Notes under the pieces: generated by a model | Databases searched by the model: none | Told to the model about the DNA's origin: nothing | What the model saw: only the letters and a program-made list of their open reading frames with translations | Translations under genes and position numbers: made by a program | Shown here: in pieces, positions 13,503 through 14,831 of the stretch | Layout: each line of letters begins with the position of its first letter | Position numbering within the stretch: the stretch's first letter is position 1 | Assembly: GCA_002403905.1 (NCBI GenBank) | Contig: DHIR01000157.1 | Span: 1-14,831, forward strand | Source: Mucilaginibacter sp. UBA4741 | GTDB taxonomy: Bacteria; Bacteroidota; Bacteroidia; Sphingobacteriales; Sphingobacteriaceae | DNA: 14,831 nucleotides | Direction of reading: 5' to 3'

Positions 13503-14831
13503 ATGTCGAAAACTGATCCCCATCATATTATTGCTATTGGTGCCTCCGCAGGCGGCATGGAAGAGATCAATTCGTTTTTTGACCATACGCCTTTAGACGG
13601 AGTCTCTTATGTTATTGTACAGCATTTATCATCTGATTTTAAAAGCAGGATGGTTGAGTTACTGGCAAGGCATAGTAAACTTGTTGTTGAATGAACAAGC
13701 GGAAGATGGAATGACCGTTCAATCCAACCAGGTGTACCTTATCCCAAGTGATAAGTTCATGACCATACAGGACAATAAGTTATATTTAACGGATAAAGAA
13801 AAAGTTAAAAGCCCTCATTTAACAATCAATGCATTCTTTAACTCACTTGCAGAAGATTATGGCAAAAAGGCAATTGGTATTGTTTTGTCGGGCTTAGGTT
13901 CAGACGGAACGGAAGGCATTAGGTCAATAAAAAAAGCGGGTGGCATGGTGATTGCCCGTGATCCTGAAACTTCGGAGTTTGGCAGCATGCCTTCTCATGC
14001 TATCGCAACCGGGTTAGTTGATTTTGTGCTTGAACTTATAGCAATGCCGGAGGCAATAGAGGATTATGTAAAAAACGATGGAAAATTTACCATTGATCAT
14101 GAGGATGATGAAAAGAACCTGGCAGCAATTATTGACCTGATCAAAGAAAGATCACCGCTTGATTTTACAGACTATAAATTACCTACGATATTACGAAGGA
14201 CAAAAAGAAGAGCGTCCTATGGTAATTTTACAACACTCGGAAATTATCTTAACTTTCTGAAAGTTACCCCGAAAGAGGTAGAAGCCCTGGCCAAAGAATT
14301 TCTTATCAGTGTCACCTCATTTTTCAGGGATCAAGAAGCGTTTAGCTTTATAAAAAGCAACGTATTACCCGACATTCTGGAAAGTTTAACTCCAGGTGAG
14401 GAACTAAAAATATGGGTAGCCGGTTGCGCGACCGGTGAAGAAGCTTATTCCATAGCTATATTGATAGCCGAGCAGTTAACGGGCAGATTAGCGGATACTA
14501 TAGTGAAGATTTTTGCTACTGATATTGATAGCGCTGCTTTAGTATACGCGGGCAAGGCAGTTTATAATAAGAGCATTTCAAAAAATGTATCTGCCGGCAG
14601 GCTTGAAAAATATTTCTTAAAAGAAGGGGACAATTACAGGGTAAAACCGGTTATACGCAAGATGTTGATATTTGCACAGCATGATTTGGTTAAAAACCCG
14701 CCCTATTGCAATATGCATTTAATCAGCTGCCGTAACCTGTTAATCTATATGGCCCCGGTTTTGCAAAAGAAAATATTTTCTATGATGCTCTTCGGGCTCA
14801 AACAGCATGGTTATTTGTTTTTAGGTTCCAG
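13503..14831 (+). pseudogene. CheB-CheR hybrid (methylesterase + methyltransferase domains), frameshifted, 3' end outside window
   Basis: The first 63 codons (13503-13691) encode the start of a CheB methylesterase: IGASAGG with nucleophile Ser15 and VQHLSSD with His41, ending at a TGA (13692-13694). The same protein continues in the +1 frame without a stop to the window end: QAEDGMTV, then SGLGSDGTEG with the catalytic Asp at 13903-13905. A CheR domain follows with TSFFRD, the SAM-binding GCATGEE (14422-14442), FATDID and SCRNLLIY (about 14725-14748). Dropping the T at 13692 restores KLVVEEQAEDGM, an unbroken family sequence. All three CheB catalytic residues and the CheR core are intact, so the break is recent, a base-calling error, or, less likely, recoded. 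Such hybrids usually continue into PAS and histidine-kinase domains, which cannot be seen here. If the frameshift is real, the C-terminal part could start at ATG 13711. Confidence 0.75.

Overview
The window looks like a chromosomal segment from a Bacteroidota member, most likely of the Sphingobacteriaceae (Mucilaginibacter/Pedobacter type). The reasons are the A-rich translation starts with few Shine-Dalgarno sequences, promoter-like TAnnTTTG boxes, a secreted GH78 rhamnosidase, and the combination of 5-oxoprolinase genes with a divergent NRAMP-like transporter. No rRNA, tRNA, CRISPR array, insertion sequence or integrase was seen. The genus is inferred from protein style only.

Left part (95-7285, minus strand): a tightly packed six-gene unit read right to left as pxpB, pxpC, pxpA, an NRAMP-superfamily transporter, a secreted M1 metallopeptidase and a secreted SGNH/GDSL hydrolase. 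Gaps run from 0 to 37 bp. PxpABC is the ATP-dependent prokaryotic 5-oxoprolinase, which opens 5-oxoproline (pyroglutamate) to glutamate. The transporter lacks the metal-binding residues of true NRAMP proteins and may import the organic substrate instead. The M1 peptidase could supply peptides or amino acids. Positions 1-63 may hold the 3' end of a plus-strand gene. Upstream on the same strand lies a large exported GH78 alpha-L-rhamnosidase (7362-10055).

Middle part (10056-13219, plus strand): a secreted SnoaL-like protein, an alpha/beta-hydrolase (carboxylesterase/phospholipase type), a Crp/Fnr-type regulator and a YgiD/4,5-DOPA-dioxygenase-like LigB protein. The SnoaL-like and ygiD genes are each preceded by an almost identical 39-bp block (34/39 identical). 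Each block holds two FNR-like 14-mers (TT-N8-TCAA form, 23 bp apart) at the same distance from a -7-like box, with the proximal box predicted near -43. The regulator between them has the E-xx-SR recognition-helix pattern of FNR but none of FNR's iron-sulphur cysteines and no evident cAMP-binding arginine. This reads as a small self-contained regulon with an unknown signal and substrate, and it is the most interesting part of the window.

Right end (13503-14831): a CheB-CheR hybrid protein whose reading frame is broken by one extra base near 13692. Its 3' end lies outside the window.
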